Source of the DNA: RHKX01 sp963820055
GTDB lineage: Bacteria; Actinomycetota; Thermoleophilia; Solirubrobacterales; 70-9
Length of the DNA stretch: 64,000 bases
NCBI GenBank assembly: GCA_963820055.1
Contig: CAWFYJ010000005.1
Location: 124,001 to 188,000, forward strand
Direction of reading: 5' to 3'
Positions within the stretch are counted from its first letter, which is position 1. Every line of letters starts with the position of its first letter. Below, in pieces: positions 33,646-41,771 of the stretch. The notes beneath the pieces were generated by a model. It was not told the origin of the DNA. It saw only the letters and a program-made list of their open reading frames with translations, and ran no database searches. A program made the position numbers and the translations under genes.

Positions 33646-35423
33646 AGGCGTGCCACCTCCTCCCGCTCCTCGAGGTCGCGCTGCAGGAAGGTCCGGTCGA
33701 CGAGGCCGTAGTCGGCGATCTCGCGGTAGAGCGGGCAGCGGTCGAGCAACTCCTCGTGCGTCCCGCAGTCGACGATCCGGCCCTCGTCGACGACGACGAT
33801 CTCGTCGGCGAGCGAGATCGTCGAGAGGCGGTGGGCGACGATGAAGGTGGTACGGCCCTCGAGGGCCTCGTCGAGGCCGCGCCGGATGGCCGCCTCAGTC
33901 TGGGCATCGACCGACGAGGTCGCGTCGTCGAGGATCAGGATCCGCGGGTCGGCGAGGAGGGCGCGGGCGATGGCGATCCGCTGCCGCTGGCCGCCGGAGA
34001 GGGTCAGGCCGCGCTCGCCGACCATCGTCTCGTAACCGTCGGGTAGGCGCTCGATGAACGACTGCGCCTGCGCGCGGCGCGCGGCGGTCTCGATCTCCTC
34101 GCGGCTCGCGTCGGGCTTGGCGTAGGCGATGTTCTCGGCGACCGAGGCGCTGAACAGGAAGCTCTCGTCGGCGACGAAGGCGATCTGGCGCCGCAGCGAG
34201 GCGACGTCGATGTCGCGGAGGTCGGCGCCATCGATCTCGACCGAGCCGGCGGTCGGGTCGTAGAGCCGCGCGAGCAGCGCGACCAGGCTCGTCTTCCCCG
34301 ATCCCGAGGGGCCGACGAGGGCGATGACCTTGCCGCCCTCGACCTCGAGGTCGACGCCGTCGAGCGCCGGCTCCGACTCGCCGTAGCGGAGCGAGACGTC
34401 GCGGAGGACGACGTGCCCGTTGCCGTCCGGAAGCGGCGGCGCGCCCGGCGGGCTCGTGATCTCGGGCTCGCGGTCGAGCACCTCGAAGAGGCGGTTGCCG
34501 GAGGCGATCGCCCGCTGCGACATGCCGAGCGCCGTACCGAGCATCCTCATCGGCCCGATCAGCATGATCAGGTACGTGTAGAAGGCGGTGAACTCGCCGA
34601 GGCTGATCGTCCCGTTGATCACCTGGCGGCCGCCGACGAGGAGGACGACCGCGAGCCCGAGGTTGGGCAGGAAGGCGATCATCGGGTTGTAGAAGGCGCG
34701 AAGGCGGGTCGAGTAGACGTTCTGGTCGAAGACCCTCGAGACCCGGTTGCGGAACCGGTCGAGCATGTGGTCCTCGCGGGCGAACGCCTTGACGACGCGG
34801 ACGCCGGAGACGGCCTCCTCGGCCTCGACGGTCAGCTCGGCGATCCGCTGCTGGACCTCCTGGAGCGCGGGCCGTGAGGTGCGGTTGTAGCGCGAGGCGG
34901 TGTAGACCACGAACGGGACCGGGAGCAGCGCCAATGCGGCCAGCCCGGGCTGCAGGACGAACATGATCGCCCCGGCGAGGACGAGCGTCAGGGCGCTCTG
35001 GGTGATGAAGATCAGGCCGTAGCCGAGGAAGAAGCGGATCGACTGCAGGTCGACGGTCGCCCGCGACATCAGTTGCCCGGTCTGCTGGGAGTCGAAGTAG
35101 CCGAGCTCGAGCGACTGCAGGTGCGAGTAGATGCGCTCGCGGAGGTCGTACTCGACCGCGAGCGAGACCTTCCCGGCGATCACCCGGCGCGAGGCGGTGA
35201 GCGCGAGCCGGACGAGGCCGGCGACGACGATCGCCGCCACCAGCGGGACGAGGTTGCCCGCGTCCGCCGTGTCGACCCCGTCGTTGATCTCGTTGACCGC
35301 CTTGCCGACGAGGAGCGGGATCAGGATCGTCATCCCCATCGCGAACGAGGCGAGGACGATCGAGAGGATGTTCTGGCGCTTGTACGGCGCCAGGAACCCG
35401 AGAAGTCGTTTGAAGGTCGGCAT
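33642..35423 (-). CDS. ABC exporter half-transporter, degenerate-site subunit
   Basis: The 593-residue protein begins MPTFKRLLGFLAPYKRQNIL and has six helices, then a nucleotide-binding domain with Walker A VALVGPSGSGKTSLVA near 365, signature LSGGQRQRIAIA near 467 and Walker B RILILDDATSSVD near 490. The second D replaces the usual catalytic Glu, the mark of the degenerate site in heterodimeric exporters. ATG 35423 is chosen from the -10 TATAGT and an AAGGGG ribosome site; an upstream ATG at 35510 would run through the promoter. It is the first gene of the pair. Confidence 0.9.
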   Translation of the reverse strand: MPTFKRLLGFLAPYKRQNILSIVLASFAMGMTILIPLLVGKAVNEINDGVDTADAGNLVPLVAAIVVAGLVRLALTASRRVIAGKVSLAVEYDLRERIYSHLQSLELGYFDSQQTGQLMSRATVDLQSIRFFLGYGLIFITQSALTLVLAGAIMFVLQPGLAALALLPVPFVVYTASRYNRTSRPALQEVQQRIAELTVEAEEAVSGVRVVKAFAREDHMLDRFRNRVSRVFDQNVYSTRLRAFYNPMIAFLPNLGLAVVLLVGGRQVINGTISLGEFTAFYTYLIMLIGPMRMLGTALGMSQRAIASGNRLFEVLDREPEITSPPGAPPLPDGNGHVVLRDVSLRYGESEPALDGVDLEVEGGKVIALVGPSGSGKTSLVALLARLYDPTAGSVEIDGADLRDIDVASLRRQIAFVADESFLFSASVAENIAYAKPDASREEIETAARRAQAQSFIERLPDGYETMVGERGLTLSGGQRQRIAIARALLADPRILILDDATSSVDAQTEAAIRRGLDEALEGRTTFIVAHRLSTISLADEIVVVDEGRIVDCGTHEELLDRCPLYREIADYGLVDRTFLQRDLEEREEVARL

Positions 35424-35433
35424 TTGAGGCCCC

Positions 35434-35454
35434 TTACTATACAAAGTGAAGTAA
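35434..35454. promoter_or_regulatory. Palindromic operator candidate between ABC exporter and four-Cys gene
   Basis: TTACT (35434-35438) and AGTAA (35450-35454) are inverted repeats, with AC and GT matching further in, a 21-bp imperfect palindrome. It covers the -10 box TATAGT of the exporter on the minus strand (35441-35436) and lies just upstream of TAGAAT (35460-35465) of the opposite gene. A repressor here would silence the exporter. No regulator gene is adjacent. Confidence 0.4.
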
Positions 35455-35459
35455 CGGCT

Positions 35460-35474
35460 TAGAATCGCCGGATG
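35460..35474 (+). promoter_or_regulatory. TAGAAT -10 box of the four-Cys gene
   Basis: TAGAAT at 35460-35465 lies exactly 6 nt before the ATG at 35472, a textbook leaderless arrangement that supports this very short gene. Confidence 0.5.
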
Positions 35475-35651
35475 CCAGCCGGAGCCGGACTCTGCGAGCT
35501 CTGCCGCCATCAGCGGGTCGTCCGGAACACCCGCGGGTCGCGCTTCTCGATGTGCGAGCGCTCCCGCGAGGACCCCGCCTATCCGAAGTATCCGCCGGTG
35601 CCGGTCCTTCGCTGTCCCGGCTTCGAGCGCCGCGATCCCGACCCGGGCTGA
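35472..35651 (+). CDS. 59-residue four-cysteine (zinc-ribbon-like) protein
   Basis: The peptide begins MPAGAGLCELCRHQRVV and continues with SRFSMCERS, then YPKYPPVPVLRCPGFE and ends DPDPG. The Cys pattern CxxC-x(n)-C-x(n)-C with KYPPVPVLRC resembles a short uncharacterised protein family I have seen in actinobacteria, likely a metal-binding knuckle. It is divergent from the ABC exporter and convergent with the EamA gene, with 7 bp between the stops. Evidence for coding is the leaderless -10 box, the metal-ligand pattern and the exact fit of the reading frame in the gap. Confidence 0.7.
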   Translation: MPAGAGLCELCRHQRVVRNTRGSRFSMCERSREDPAYPKYPPVPVLRCPGFERRDPDPG

Positions 35652-35658
35652 GCGCCCG

Positions 35659-36559
35659 TCAGGTCTGCGGCGTCTCGATCGTCTCGGCCGAGCTCAGCGC
35701 TCCCGCGGAGGCGACCACGACCAGCGCGATCGCGATCACCTCGCGCCCGACCAGGTGCTGTCCGAGCACGGCGAGGCCGACGAGCGCGGCCACCGCGGGC
35801 TCGAGGCTGAGGAGGACGCCGAAAGTCCGCTCCGGGAGGCGGCGGAGCGCCTCCAGCTCGACGGTGTAGGGGATCGCCGAGCTGAGGATCGCGACGCCGA
35901 GGCCGATCGCGAGCACGGCCGGGTCGATCAGGTCGGTGCCGCCGTCGGCGACGCCGATCGGGACCAGCAGCACTGCTGACACGACCATCGCCAGTGAGAG
36001 GCCGCCGAGACCCGCCTGACCGCGACCGACCCGGGCCGACATGAGGATGTAGGCGCCCCAGAAGGCCCCCGCCGTCAACGCCAGGACGACGCCGAGGGCG
36101 TCGAGTCCCTCGCCGATGTCGGGGCCGAGCAGGAGGATCCCACCGCCGGCGAGCACGACCCAGAGGACGTCGAGGCGGTTCCGGGTCCCGGCGATCGCGA
36201 CGGTGAGCGGCCCGACGAACTCCAGGGTCACGGCGATGCCGAGCGGGAGCCGCTCGAGCGCCTCGTAGAAGCACAGATTCATACCCGCGAGGGTCACCGC
36301 GAACAAGCCGACGTCGCGGAGGGTCGCCCGGCTCAGGCCGGCGACGGCAGGACGCCAGACGGCGGAGAGGACGGCGGCGGCGAAGATCGTCCGCAGCAGC
36401 ACGGTCCCGGCAGGCCCCGACCTCGTCGAAGATGCTGGTCGCGAGCGCGGAGCCGAACTGGACCGAGGCGATGCCGCCGAGAACGAGCGCTACGGCGACG
36501 CGTCGCTCCGACCGCGGGTCGGTCCCCGCTGCCGCGTCCCCCTGCTCCCGAGCGGTCAG
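35659..36559 (-). CDS. EamA/RhtA-type metabolite exporter, broken by a +1 base
   Basis: Most of the protein is readable as 247 residues from MLLRTIFAAAVLSAVWRP to its stop at 35659, with nine or so helices and NLCFYEALERLPLGIAVTLEFVGPL typical of RhtA-like DMT exporters. The missing first helix, VALVLGGIASVQFGSALATSIFDEVG, lies in another frame directly upstream. The frames join at a run of four C on + (36415-36418, GGGG in sense); with three G the text reads DEVGPAGTVLLRT. No ATG/GTG/TTG begins the upstream part; a CTG at 36559 that overlaps the lipoprotein stop is possible. It is probably intact in nature. Confidence 0.75.
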
Positions 36560-37134
36560 GACGCGGGGACGTCGCGCGCGCCGCAGACCTTCATGCCGAG
36601 CGCCTGGGAGGCCTCGGCGAGCTTGACCAGCTCCTTCTGGGCGTCGATCGCGGCTTGGTAGAAGGCGTCGGGGTCGCCGTCCTGGGCCGGGCCGAGCAGC
36701 GCGTTGGCGTAGCCGACGGTGCCGCTCTCGAGCTGGTCGACGAAGTCGTTCCACTGCTTCTGCTCGTCCTTGGGCGGCTGCAGCTGCGAGAGCTGGTCGA
36801 CGAGCGTCTGGCCCTCGGCGGCGGTCGCGCTCCAGAACGGCGCCGTGGCCTTGACCTCGTCCGGCTGCGGCCCGTCCTTGCCGAACTCGGGGGCTGCCGC
36901 ATCGTCGGCGATCCGGGCGGTGGACTCGGCGCACAACTGGTCGGCCGTCTTGGCCAGTTCGGCCTTCGAAAGGGTGCCGGTCGGCAGCTCGGTCGTCGCA
37001 TCCGTGGTCGTGCTGCTGGTCGAGGTGTCGTCGCTGCCCCCGCAGCCGGCGACCCCGATGAGTGCGAGCACGGCCAGGAGCGCGGCGAGCGCGAGCGGCG
37101 GGCGCTGGGGTCGGGTGTGCTTCCGGAAGGCCAT
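36556..37134 (-). CDS. Secreted lipoprotein with helical core
   Basis: The 192-residue protein has a lipoprotein signal ending GVAGC (Cys about 31), a Thr/Ser linker, and a helical domain (about 55-190) starting SKAELAKTADQLCAES and ending ALGMKVCGARD, so it has a cysteine near each end like the lipoprotein at 31099-31818. The core includes a heptad-like segment GQTLVDQLSQLQPPKDE. It may bind an exported ligand; function unknown. Its leader forms a hairpin over the ribosome site (37140-37159). Confidence 0.8.
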   Translation of the reverse strand: MAFRKHTRPQRPPLALAALLAVLALIGVAGCGGSDDTSTSSTTTDATTELPTGTLSKAELAKTADQLCAESTARIADDAAAPEFGKDGPQPDEVKATAPFWSATAAEGQTLVDQLSQLQPPKDEQKQWNDFVDQLESGTVGYANALLGPAQDGDPDAFYQAAIDAQKELVKLAEASQALGMKVCGARDVPAS

Positions 37135-37139
37135 TTCAT

Positions 37140-37159
37140 GTGCCGCCCCTGAGCGGCAC
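37140..37159 (-). promoter_or_regulatory. Leader hairpin covering the ribosome site of the lipoprotein gene
   Basis: GTGCCGC and GCGGCAC (37153-37159 and 37140-37146 in sense order) form a 7-bp stem around TCAGGG, and the AGGGG ribosome site lies in the loop and adjoining stem. A TATGAT box on the minus strand at 37173-37168 places the transcript start near 37161, so the hairpin would be at the very 5' end. It could limit translation. Confidence 0.4.
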
Positions 37160-37211
37160 CGGGGACGATCATAGTGCCGGGGAACCGGGGCTTCCGCCGT
37201 TCGAGGTCGGC

Positions 37212-37272
37212 TATCGTGGCCCCTTGGAACTTCGCCCGACCCACGGGTGACCGATATAGAGGAGAGCTGTTG
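37212..37272 (+). promoter_or_regulatory. Promoter and short leader of the penicillin-acylase-family gene
   Basis: TATCGT at 37212-37217 is a good -10 box; transcription would start near 37224. A GGAGAG ribosome site at 37261-37266 then fits the TTG at 37270. The TTG at 37224 would, if used, encode only eight codons (MELRPTHG, stop), a possible leaderless micro-ORF. Confidence 0.4.
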
Positions 37273-39756
37273 TCCAAGCGTCTGAGCGCGATCGTCGTCT
37301 GTTCGATCGCGATGTTGGTACTACCCGCCGCCGCGTCCGCGAAGGACTACGCCGGGACCGCACTGAACATCATCCCGTCGGGTCAGCTGCAGCCGGGTGA
37401 GCCGGCCGCGCCGAAGCCCAACGACGCTCAGGCGACGATGTACGACGGCCTGACGCCGCTGTTCGACAACGTCACCGCCGGTGATCTCACCACCTACTTC
37501 AAGTCGGAGGCGCTGAACAGCCTCGGCACCGACGGACCGGGGACGCCCGAGACCGTTCCGGGCCATCCGGGCATCGAGATCACCCGCGACGTCTACGGCG
37601 TCCCGCACGTCAACGCGGACACCTACGACGACGGCATCTTCGCCGCCGGCTGGATCGCCGCCGAGGACCGCGGCCTGCTCCTCCAGCAGGCGCGCTACAA
37701 CGCCCGCGTCGCCGCGATCGACGCCCCCGGGCTCAGCGCCATCGGCCTCGTCACCCAGCTGAAGAACTTCGTCCCCAGCCAGCAGACCGAGGACGTCGTC
37801 GCGCAGCAGACGCAGTCTCTTCAGGGCGCCGGCAAGGAGGGCCAGAAGGTTCTGGACGACATCGATACGTACGTCGGCGGGATCAACTATTGGTACGAAC
37901 TCAACGGTGGCGCCAACCCGCCTGCGCCCTTCACGCGCAACGACATCTACGCGCTGAACGCACTCAAGGACCAGTTCCTCGGCGAGGGCGGCGGCGACGA
38001 GGCCCGGCGGACGCAGTTCCTCTCGGGCCTGCAGGAGAAGCTCGGCTCGAAGAAGGGGGCGAAGGTCTTCGACGATCTCCGCCAGTACAAGAACAAGGGC
38101 GTCCCGACCACGGTCGACGGCACCTTCCAGTACGGCAAGCGCCTCCTGCCGAACAAGAAGACGCCCGGCAACGTCGTGATCGATCACGACAGCTACGAGA
38201 CGACCCCCGCGGTCGCCAACAAGGCGCTCGCCGACTCGGTCGCTCCGCATCCTGTCCAGGCGTCGAACACCCTGATGATCACCAAGAACAAGTCGGCGAC
38301 CGGAAACCCGCTGATGGTCGGCGGTCCGCAGATCGGCTACTTCTACCCCGGTCTCACGTACGAGATCGACATGAACGCTCCCGGCCTGAAGTGGCGGGGT
38401 GCGACCTCGGCGCCGTTCCCCGGCTACCTGCTGATCGGCCGCGGCGAGGACTTCGCCACCACGCTGACATCGGCGAGCGGCGACGTCATCGACCAGTACG
38501 CGGAGCGCCTCTGCGCCGGCAGCGACACCAAATACAGCTACAAGGGCAAGTGTCGCAAGATGGGGGTCTTCAACGCAGGAACGCTGAACGGCGATCCGGT
38601 TTCGTTCAGGACTACGGTGCATGGTCCGGTGACCGGATACGCCACGGTCGACGGGAAGAAGGTCGCGATCTCGTCGAAGCGCTCGAGCTACGGCAAGGAC
38701 GTTCTCGACCTGCTCTTCAACCGGCGAATCTCGAACGGCCAGGTGCACGATCCGAAGTCGTTCTTCAACGCGGCCTCCAAGACGCCGCAGACCTTCAACT
38801 CCTTCTACATCGACAACGAGCACGTCGCCGAGTACACGGCGGGCAAGCTGCCGATTCGCCCGAAGGGCGTCGACTCCGGATTGCTGACGAAGGGCACCGG
38901 CAAGTACGAGTGGCAGGGCTTCATCGGCAAGAACGAGCATCCCCATGGCGTGGACCCCGCCGACGGGACGATGACCAATTGGAACCAGGTCACGGCAAGG
39001 GGCTTCGGTTCCGCCGACGACGAGTGGGGTCGCGCCGGCTCGGCGGAACGGGTCGACCTTCTGAACAAGAACCTCGACCGCCTCAAGCAGAACGGCAAGT
39101 GGACGATGGCCCAGGTGGCCTCGGCGATGAACGCCGCGGCTACGCAGGACGTCAGGGCGATCGACACGGTGCCGCTGCTCGCGAAGCTGCTGCGGGGCAC
39201 GAACGCTCCGAATGCGCGTGACGCCCAGATGCTGCAGCTGATGATCGATTGGAAGAACGACGGGGGAAGCCGTCTCGATACCGACAACGACGGCAAGATC
39301 GACGCTCCCGGCGCCGCCGTGATGGACGGTTCCTGGACGAACATCGCCAACGCGTTCATGCAGCCGCGGCTCGGAACCGACCTCTCGGACGAGCTCAACA
39401 CGCTGTTCTCGCGGTTCGACAAGCCGCCGGGTGGTCAGTACTCCGGCTGGTACCAGTACTTCGACCGCGACATCAACAGCCTGCTGGGGAAGAAGGTCCC
39501 GAGCCCGTTCCACCTGGCCTACTGCGGCAAGGGTGACCTCCAGAAGTGCCAGCAGGACATCTGGGCCGCGATCGACGCCTCCGGCGACCAGATCGCGGCC
39601 GACCAGGGGACGGGCGACCCGACGCAATGGCGATCGAGCGCGACGGCCGAGCAGATTCACTTCTCGCCGCTGCCGCTGAAGACGATGCGCTACGCGAACC
39701 GCCCGAGCGGGATTCAGCAGGTCATCGAGTTCGACGGCCACCGCAAGAACAAGTAG
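37270..39756 (+). CDS. Secreted penicillin-acylase-family (S45, Ntn) amidohydrolase
   Basis: The 828-residue precursor has a signal peptide (about 1-22, ending AAASA). GIEITRDVYGVPHVNADT near residue 97 is the standard start of the alpha subunit. The catalytic nucleophile should be Ser332 in QASNTLMITKNKSATGNPL, exposed by self-cleavage, with GGPQIGYFYPG after it. Family members cut amide side chains of beta-lactams, N-acyl-homoserine lactones or aculeacins. The substrate is unknown. TTG 37270 is chosen from the ribosome site and the signal peptide; the frame upstream is non-coding. Confidence 0.9.
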   Translation: MSKRLSAIVVCSIAMLVLPAAASAKDYAGTALNIIPSGQLQPGEPAAPKPNDAQATMYDGLTPLFDNVTAGDLTTYFKSEALNSLGTDGPGTPETVPGHPGIEITRDVYGVPHVNADTYDDGIFAAGWIAAEDRGLLLQQARYNARVAAIDAPGLSAIGLVTQLKNFVPSQQTEDVVAQQTQSLQGAGKEGQKVLDDIDTYVGGINYWYELNGGANPPAPFTRNDIYALNALKDQFLGEGGGDEARRTQFLSGLQEKLGSKKGAKVFDDLRQYKNKGVPTTVDGTFQYGKRLLPNKKTPGNVVIDHDSYETTPAVANKALADSVAPHPVQASNTLMITKNKSATGNPLMVGGPQIGYFYPGLTYEIDMNAPGLKWRGATSAPFPGYLLIGRGEDFATTLTSASGDVIDQYAERLCAGSDTKYSYKGKCRKMGVFNAGTLNGDPVSFRTTVHGPVTGYATVDGKKVAISSKRSSYGKDVLDLLFNRRISNGQVHDPKSFFNAASKTPQTFNSFYIDNEHVAEYTAGKLPIRPKGVDSGLLTKGTGKYEWQGFIGKNEHPHGVDPADGTMTNWNQVTARGFGSADDEWGRAGSAERVDLLNKNLDRLKQNGKWTMAQVASAMNAAATQDVRAIDTVPLLAKLLRGTNAPNARDAQMLQLMIDWKNDGGSRLDTDNDGKIDAPGAAVMDGSWTNIANAFMQPRLGTDLSDELNTLFSRFDKPPGGQYSGWYQYFDRDINSLLGKKVPSPFHLAYCGKGDLQKCQQDIWAAIDASGDQIAADQGTGDPTQWRSSATAEQIHFSPLPLKTMRYANRPSGIQQVIEFDGHRKNK

Positions 39757-39778
39757 CCGAAGTCATACTGCCCTCCTG

Positions 39779-40771
39779 ATGAGGGCGATCCAGATAGCCG
39801 ACCTCAGCGGGCCCGACACGGCGCTCCGCGAGGTGGAGATCCCCGAGCCCGAGGCGTCCCACATGCTGACGCCCGGGAGGGGGGTGCTCGTGGACGTCGA
39901 GGTCGCGGGAGTGTCGTTCCCGGAGGTGCTGCAGACCCGCGGCGAGTACCAGGTCAAACCGCCGCTGCCGTTCGTCCCCGGCAGCGAGGTGGCGGGGACC
40001 GTCCGCTCGGCGCCCGACGGCACGGGGCTGTCCCCGGGCGACCGGGTCGCCGGCTTCCCGATGCTCGGCGGCTTCGCCGAGGTCGCCGTCTCGCCGGAGT
40101 TCCTGACGTTTCCGCTGCCCGATGAGCTCGACTTCCGCCAGGGCGCCGCGCTGATCCTCAACTACCACACGGCCTGGTTCTCGCTGGTCGTCCGCGGCCG
40201 GCTGAAGGCGGGGGAGACCGTCCTCATCCACGGCGCCGCCGGCGGCGTCGGCACCGCCTCGATTCAGGTCGCCAAGGGAGTCGGCGCCCGCACGATCGCG
40301 GTCGTCTCCTCCGACGAGAAGGAGGCGGTCGCCCGGGAGGCAGGCGCCGACGAAGTCGTCCGCAGCGACGGCGAGTGGCGTGAGCAGGCAAAGGAGCTTT
40401 CCGGCGGGGGAGTGGAGGTCGTCCTCGATCCGGTCGGCGGCGACCGCTTCACAGATTCCCTGCGCTCGCTCGCCGAAGGCGGGCGGGTCGTCGTCGTCGG
40501 TTTCACCGGCGGCTCGATACCCGAGGTCAAGGTCAACCGGCTGCTCCTCAACAACACCGAGGTGATCGGCGCCGGCTGGGGCGCCTACGTGATCGCCAAG
40601 CCCGAGCTCAACCGCGAGATCGGGGCCGAAATCGCCAACCTGATCGATTCCGGGCACGTGCGGCCGCTCGTCGGCGGAGCTCTCCCGTTCACCGTCGAGG
40701 GCGCATCCGAGGCCCTGAAGCTGATCGACGGGCGCGGCGCCACCGGCAAGGTCGTCCTCGACGTCCGCTGA
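39779..40771 (+). CDS. NADPH:quinone oxidoreductase-type MDR protein
   Basis: The 330-residue zinc-free medium-chain reductase has LPFVPGSEVAGTVRSAPDGTG near residue 62, the Rossmann motif LIHGAAGGVGTASIQVAKGVGA near 150 and ending VEGASEALKLIDGRGATGKVVLDV, all typical of QOR proteins. It should reduce quinones or enones with NADPH. Its TGA overlaps the ATG of the next gene (TGATG), so the two are co-translated. Confidence 0.92.
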   Translation: MRAIQIADLSGPDTALREVEIPEPEASHMLTPGRGVLVDVEVAGVSFPEVLQTRGEYQVKPPLPFVPGSEVAGTVRSAPDGTGLSPGDRVAGFPMLGGFAEVAVSPEFLTFPLPDELDFRQGAALILNYHTAWFSLVVRGRLKAGETVLIHGAAGGVGTASIQVAKGVGARTIAVVSSDEKEAVAREAGADEVVRSDGEWREQAKELSGGGVEVVLDPVGGDRFTDSLRSLAEGGRVVVVGFTGGSIPEVKVNRLLLNNTEVIGAGWGAYVIAKPELNREIGAEIANLIDSGHVRPLVGGALPFTVEGASEALKLIDGRGATGKVVLDVR

Positions 40772-41562
40772 TGGCTGCCCGGGTCTTCCTCGTCACCGGA
40801 GCCTCGAGCGGGATCGGCGAGGCCGCCGCCCGTCGCCTCGCCCGTGAGCCCGACGTCGCGCTCGTCCTCGTCGCCCGCCGCGACGAACGCCTGCGTGCCC
40901 TCGCCGACTCGCTTCCGGTCCCCGCGACCTGGGTCGCCGCCGACCTGACCGACGACGATGCCCCCGGTCGCGTCGCCGCGCACGTCGAGGAGCACCATGG
41001 CCGCCTCGATCTGCTCGTCAACAACGCCGGCGCCTCCTGGCGCGGCCGCTTCGACGACGAGGGCTGGGAAAACGTCCGCAGGACCATGGAGCTCAACTTC
41101 GACGCCGTCGTTCGCCTCACCGAAGCCCTGCTGCCGATGCTCCGCCGCTCCGCGCCCAGCTCGATCGTCAACATCGCCAGCACCGCCGGCCGCATCTCCC
41201 GTCCCGGCGCCGGCGCCTACTCGGCCAGCAAGTACGCCCTGATCGGCTGGAGCGACTCCCTCTACGCCGAGGAGCGGGAGCACGGTGTCCACGTCGGCAT
41301 CGTCATGCCCGGCTTCATCGCCACCGAGGGATTCCCCGCCGAGGAGCTCAAGGCCAAGGCGATCACCCGCTGGACCGTCTCCACCCCCGAGAAGGCCGCC
41401 GAGGCGATCATCGACGCCGGCCTCAACGGCAAGGCGGAGCGCTACGTGCCCCGCCCCTACGGCCTGATCGCCGTTCTCCGCATCCTCGCGCCCGGCCTGG
41501 TCCGGAGGATCATCGCCGGCGGCGCCGGCGCAGCGGCGGTCACGGCAACGAAGGCGAAATAA
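40771..41562 (+). CDS. Short-chain dehydrogenase/reductase
   Basis: The 263-residue classical SDR has TGASSGIG (residues about 9-16), LLVNNAG near 85, the catalytic Ser in IVNIASTAG near 132 and YSASK near 150. A C-terminal hydrophobic segment (about 225-255, LIAVLRILAPGLVRRIIAGGAG) suggests membrane association, seen in lipid-active SDRs. The substrate is unknown. It is coupled to the quinone oxidoreductase gene and followed by a hairpin terminator. Confidence 0.92.
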   Translation: MAARVFLVTGASSGIGEAAARRLAREPDVALVLVARRDERLRALADSLPVPATWVAADLTDDDAPGRVAAHVEEHHGRLDLLVNNAGASWRGRFDDEGWENVRRTMELNFDAVVRLTEALLPMLRRSAPSSIVNIASTAGRISRPGAGAYSASKYALIGWSDSLYAEEREHGVHVGIVMPGFIATEGFPAEELKAKAITRWTVSTPEKAAEAIIDAGLNGKAERYVPRPYGLIAVLRILAPGLVRRIIAGGAGAAAVTATKAK

Positions 41563-41564
41563 CT

Positions 41565-41601
41565 CCGGGGAGATCCTCCGCTGCGCGTCCGGTCTCCCCG
41601 G
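41565..41601 (+). terminator. Hairpin terminator candidate after SDR gene
   Basis: CCGGGGAGA (41565-41573) pairs perfectly with TCTCCCCGG (41593-41601), 3 bp after the stop codon. The loop is 19 nt and no T-run follows. Confidence 0.4.
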
Positions 41602-41652
41602 TCGGCGCGGTGAACTGGACGGGAAGACATGTGTGTTGACCCCAGGCGGCTG

Positions 41653-41700
41653 CACTGGAGCAGATTTGGTCCGCATACCGGACCAAATCCCCGCCACTGG
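41653..41700. repeat. 48-bp palindromic element, family B copy 2
   Basis: The core GATTTGGTCCG (41663-41673) pairs perfectly with CGGACCAAATC (41679-41689) around a 5-nt loop. The left flank CACTGGAGCAGATTTGGT matches copy 1 at 23057 with two differences, and CCACTGG ends the right side. The right arm has diverged, so pairing is now best in the centre. Confidence 0.55.
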
Positions 41701-41771
41701 CTCGAGCCGCCCGCCTCGGGGGCTCCCCTCTCAGCCCCAGCCAACCCCGCCCTACGCCGAAACCCTAGGCG

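Noticed and set aside
31834..33907. A 695-codon frame covering the first ABC exporter gene in another frame
   Set aside because: It is Arg/Pro-rich and lacks every ABC motif, which are all in the 31834-33645 frame.
35659..36559. EamA gene as a true pseudogene
   Set aside because: The break is a single base in a four-base run and the rest is well conserved; three other genes show the same kind of +1 break, so an assembly error is more likely.
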